IMG/VR virus record: IMGVR_UViG_3300023179_000554
Coordinates: 1 to 22,273 of that record
DNA: 22,273 bases
Reading direction: 5' to 3' (one strand)
Source of the DNA: a virus
Shown here: piece by piece, positions 20,894 through 22,273 of the stretch
How positions within the stretch are numbered: the first letter of the stretch is position 1
How the letters are laid out: each line of letters begins with the position of its first letter
Notes under the pieces: generated by a model
Database searches by the model: none
Told to the model about the DNA's origin: nothing
The model's input: only the letters and a program-made list of their open reading frames with translations
Position numbers and translations under genes: made by a program

Positions 20894-21841
20894 ATGCCTG
20901 AAAAATGCAGTGACGACGAGTTTGTTGACGCGTGGAAGCGTCTGGGTAGCATCAGTCTTGTTGCTCATGAGCTGGGTTTAAGCATCAGGCGAGCGAATGA
21001 GCGAAGACGCGTCATTGAAAATCGGCACGGGATACTGCTCGATGCGTTCAATGATAGGCGTGGGTTTAAAATCCTTCATCCTGAGAATAAAGTCCGTAGT
21101 ATTGCGAACATCACGGGCTGCGTGATTGTTTTCAGCGACGCACATTTCATGCCAAACGAAACAAGCGTTGCTTTCAATGCTTTGTTAAAAGTTATTAAAA
21201 AAATAAAGCCCGTCATGGTCGTGGCGAATGGGGATATTTTAGATGGGGCAACGATTTCAAAATACGGCCCCGAGGGATGGCAAACTAAGCCCACCTTGAA
21301 GCAAGAATTAGAGTCGGTGCAGCACCACATGGACGCTATCGTCAAAGCTTGCAAGGGACTGAACGTTATTTTGCATAGAACAATTGGTAACCATGACATT
21401 CGATTTGAAAAAAGGTTGGCGGGTCTTGTGCCTGAATACAAAGACGTACAGGGTACAAGGCTGTCTGACCACCTGCCTGAGTGGTCTGTTTCTTGGTCAG
21501 TCTTAGTGAACGACAATACGATGATTAAACATCGTTTACAACACTCAGGAATTCACTCTGGATACAATAACGTTTTAAAATCGGGAATCAGTACAGTGTC
21601 AGGACATACGCACCTGCTTGAAGTAAAAGGCTGGGGGGACTATACGGGGCGTCGTTGGGGGATCTCAACGGGTATGCTAGCTAACCCTAAATCGCAAGCC
21701 TTTGATTATATTGAAGATAATCCGGTTCCTTGGAGTCAAGGATTTGCAATACTTTCCTACGATAATACGGGTAGATTGCTTCCACCGGAGTTAGCGGAGG
21801 TGATCGACGGGGTTGCGTATTTTAGGGGTTCTTCAATTTAA
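20894..21841 (+). CDS. Metallophosphoesterase with N-terminal helix-turn-helix
   Basis: A 315-aa calcineurin-like phosphoesterase. Metal-binding motifs in order: 'FSDAHF' (D82, H84), 'VANGDILDG' (G113, D114), 'IGNHD' (N166, H167), 'HSGIHSG' (H217, H221) and 'SGHTHL' (H238, H240). The first 40 residues ('DDEFVDAWKRLGSISLVAHE' onward) read as a helix-turn-helix, suggesting a DNA-directed role, as in some phage phosphoesterase/nucleases. The only long plus-strand gene in the window; GGAG sits five bases before ATG. The substrate cannot be told from sequence: DNA, cyclic nucleotide or a protein phosphate are all known for this fold. Confidence 0.85.
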   Translation: MPEKCSDDEFVDAWKRLGSISLVAHELGLSIRRANERRRVIENRHGILLDAFNDRRGFKILHPENKVRSIANITGCVIVFSDAHFMPNETSVAFNALLKVIKKIKPVMVVANGDILDGATISKYGPEGWQTKPTLKQELESVQHHMDAIVKACKGLNVILHRTIGNHDIRFEKRLAGLVPEYKDVQGTRLSDHLPEWSVSWSVLVNDNTMIKHRLQHSGIHSGYNNVLKSGISTVSGHTHLLEVKGWGDYTGRRWGISTGMLANPKSQAFDYIEDNPVPWSQGFAILSYDNTGRLLPPELAEVIDGVAYFRGSSI

Positions 21842-21849
21842 AGGGGCAC

Positions 21850-22020
21850 ATGATGGACGAAATTTTTGTTAGCGTTGATTTGACCGAGTTTGAATACGAC
21901 GAAGTTATTGACTGGCTTGGCGAGAAAGAAATTAGCTCTGGTCTAAGCGGTCTGTACGACAAACTGCTTGCTGCCGTTGAGGCACGTGATGCAGAGGCAG
22001 AGGAAAACGAAGACGAGTAA
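21850..22020 (+). CDS. 56-aa acidic protein
   Basis: Starts MMDEIFVSVDLTEFEYDEVI and ends in an acidic tail (AEAEENEDE). AGGGG lies before the ATG (21850; 21853 also possible). It begins eight bases after the phosphoesterase stop and ends just before a terminator, so it is the second gene of that unit. Not recognised; strongly acidic small phage proteins can mimic DNA, but this is only a possibility. Confidence 0.65.
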   Translation: MMDEIFVSVDLTEFEYDEVIDWLGEKEISSGLSGLYDKLLAAVEARDAEAEENEDE

Positions 22021-22043
22021 AATTCGTCTTAACTACCTTGACC

Positions 22044-22072
22044 AACCCGCTCACAAGGCGGGTTTTTCTTTT
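22044..22072 (+). terminator. Rho-independent terminator of the phosphoesterase unit
   Basis: AACCCGC, 7-base loop, GCGGGTT followed by TTTCTTTT, 23 bases after the 56-aa stop codon. Confidence 0.88.
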
Positions 22073-22111
22073 ATCGGCCTCATATGACCGTTTAATCAGT
22101 ATAAGAGGTCG

Positions 22112-22273
22112 TCATTGCTCACCCCTTGCTCTGATGGCGGATGCTAATTTGTCCTTATGATTATTTATTGTTGTCACCCCTTTTCTTGAGGTAGGCCAAA
22201 TAAGCTGCTTCTGGTCAATTGTCATGTCTACAACACCATTACGCATGGCAAAGAGCAATCTTGGTGTTAATGC
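22112..22273 (-). CDS. Partial ORF, C-terminal 53 residues
   Basis: An open frame on the minus strand from the right edge to a TGA at 22112, containing 'PRLLFAMRNGVVDMTIDQKQ' and a basic tail 'KLASAIRARGEQ'. 'LLFAMRNG' resembles the 'LLFAIPNG' segment of VRR-NUC nucleases, but the part that follows does not show PD-(D/E)xK, so I give no function. It is convergent with the phosphoesterase unit. Confidence 0.45.
   Translation of the reverse strand, partial: ALTPRLLFAMRNGVVDMTIDQKQLIWPTSRKGVTTINNHKDKLASAIRARGEQ

Overview
The window is part of a double-stranded DNA tailed phage (Caudoviricetes), probably from an uncultured aquatic bacteriophage. No single gene fixes the host. The evidence is a contiguous virion module: large terminase, very large polyvalent protein, portal, GroES-like co-chaperonin, scaffold, decoration protein, Mu gpT-like major capsid protein and a beta-helix protein. 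Several small proteins between them are of a kind I know from aquatic podovirus-like genomes. No integrase, ribosomal gene or tRNA is visible. Shine-Dalgarno sites (AGGAG/AAGGA) and sigma70-like promoters suggest an ordinary Gram-negative-type bacterial host, but this is inference.

Layout. (1) 1-13930, all minus strand: the virion and packaging block, read right to left from terL (12461-13930) through the 1535-aa polyvalent protein, portal, small basic and coiled-coil proteins, GroES-like protein, scaffold, a 167-aa protein, the decoration protein and the capsid protein. It ends at a strong UUCG hairpin terminator (1140-1169). Beyond that lie the beta-helix gene with its own leader and the first codons of another gene. 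(2) 13931-14483: non-coding, with short tandem repeats, hairpins and a promoter-like -10 element. (3) 14484-17611: a GC-rich, palindrome-rich block of separately transcribed minus-strand genes: a 25-aa membrane peptide, DUF6884-like, DUF932-like, a Cys-rich protein and a 9-residue-repeat protein. Four of its transcription units have a promoter, a hairpin at the predicted 5' end of the RNA and an AGAAAG-type ribosome site; three have clear terminators. They look like phage 'morons'. (4) 17612-19858, minus: two tiny ORFs, a 221-aa unknown, a VRR-NUC nuclease, a terminase-small-subunit candidate and an 85-aa protein. The small and large terminase genes are therefore about 4.9 kb apart. (5) 19859-20403: a non-coding region with two 20-base homopolymers facing each other, imperfect inverted arms of about 80 bp and a dense array of the octamer GACGTAAT. 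It is a candidate origin or operator region. (6) 20404-22273: a zinc-ribbon gene and its partner on the minus strand, a divergent metallophosphoesterase and small acidic protein on the plus strand, a plus-strand terminator and the end of a convergent partial ORF.

The most unusual items are: a perfect 16-bp copy of the bacterial chromosome-segregation site parS inside the polyvalent-protein gene; that protein's combination of an ADP-ribosyltransferase-like domain with a PcfJ-like C-terminal domain; the inverted-arm octamer-array region; and the recurring promoter plus 5'-hairpin leader in the moron block.
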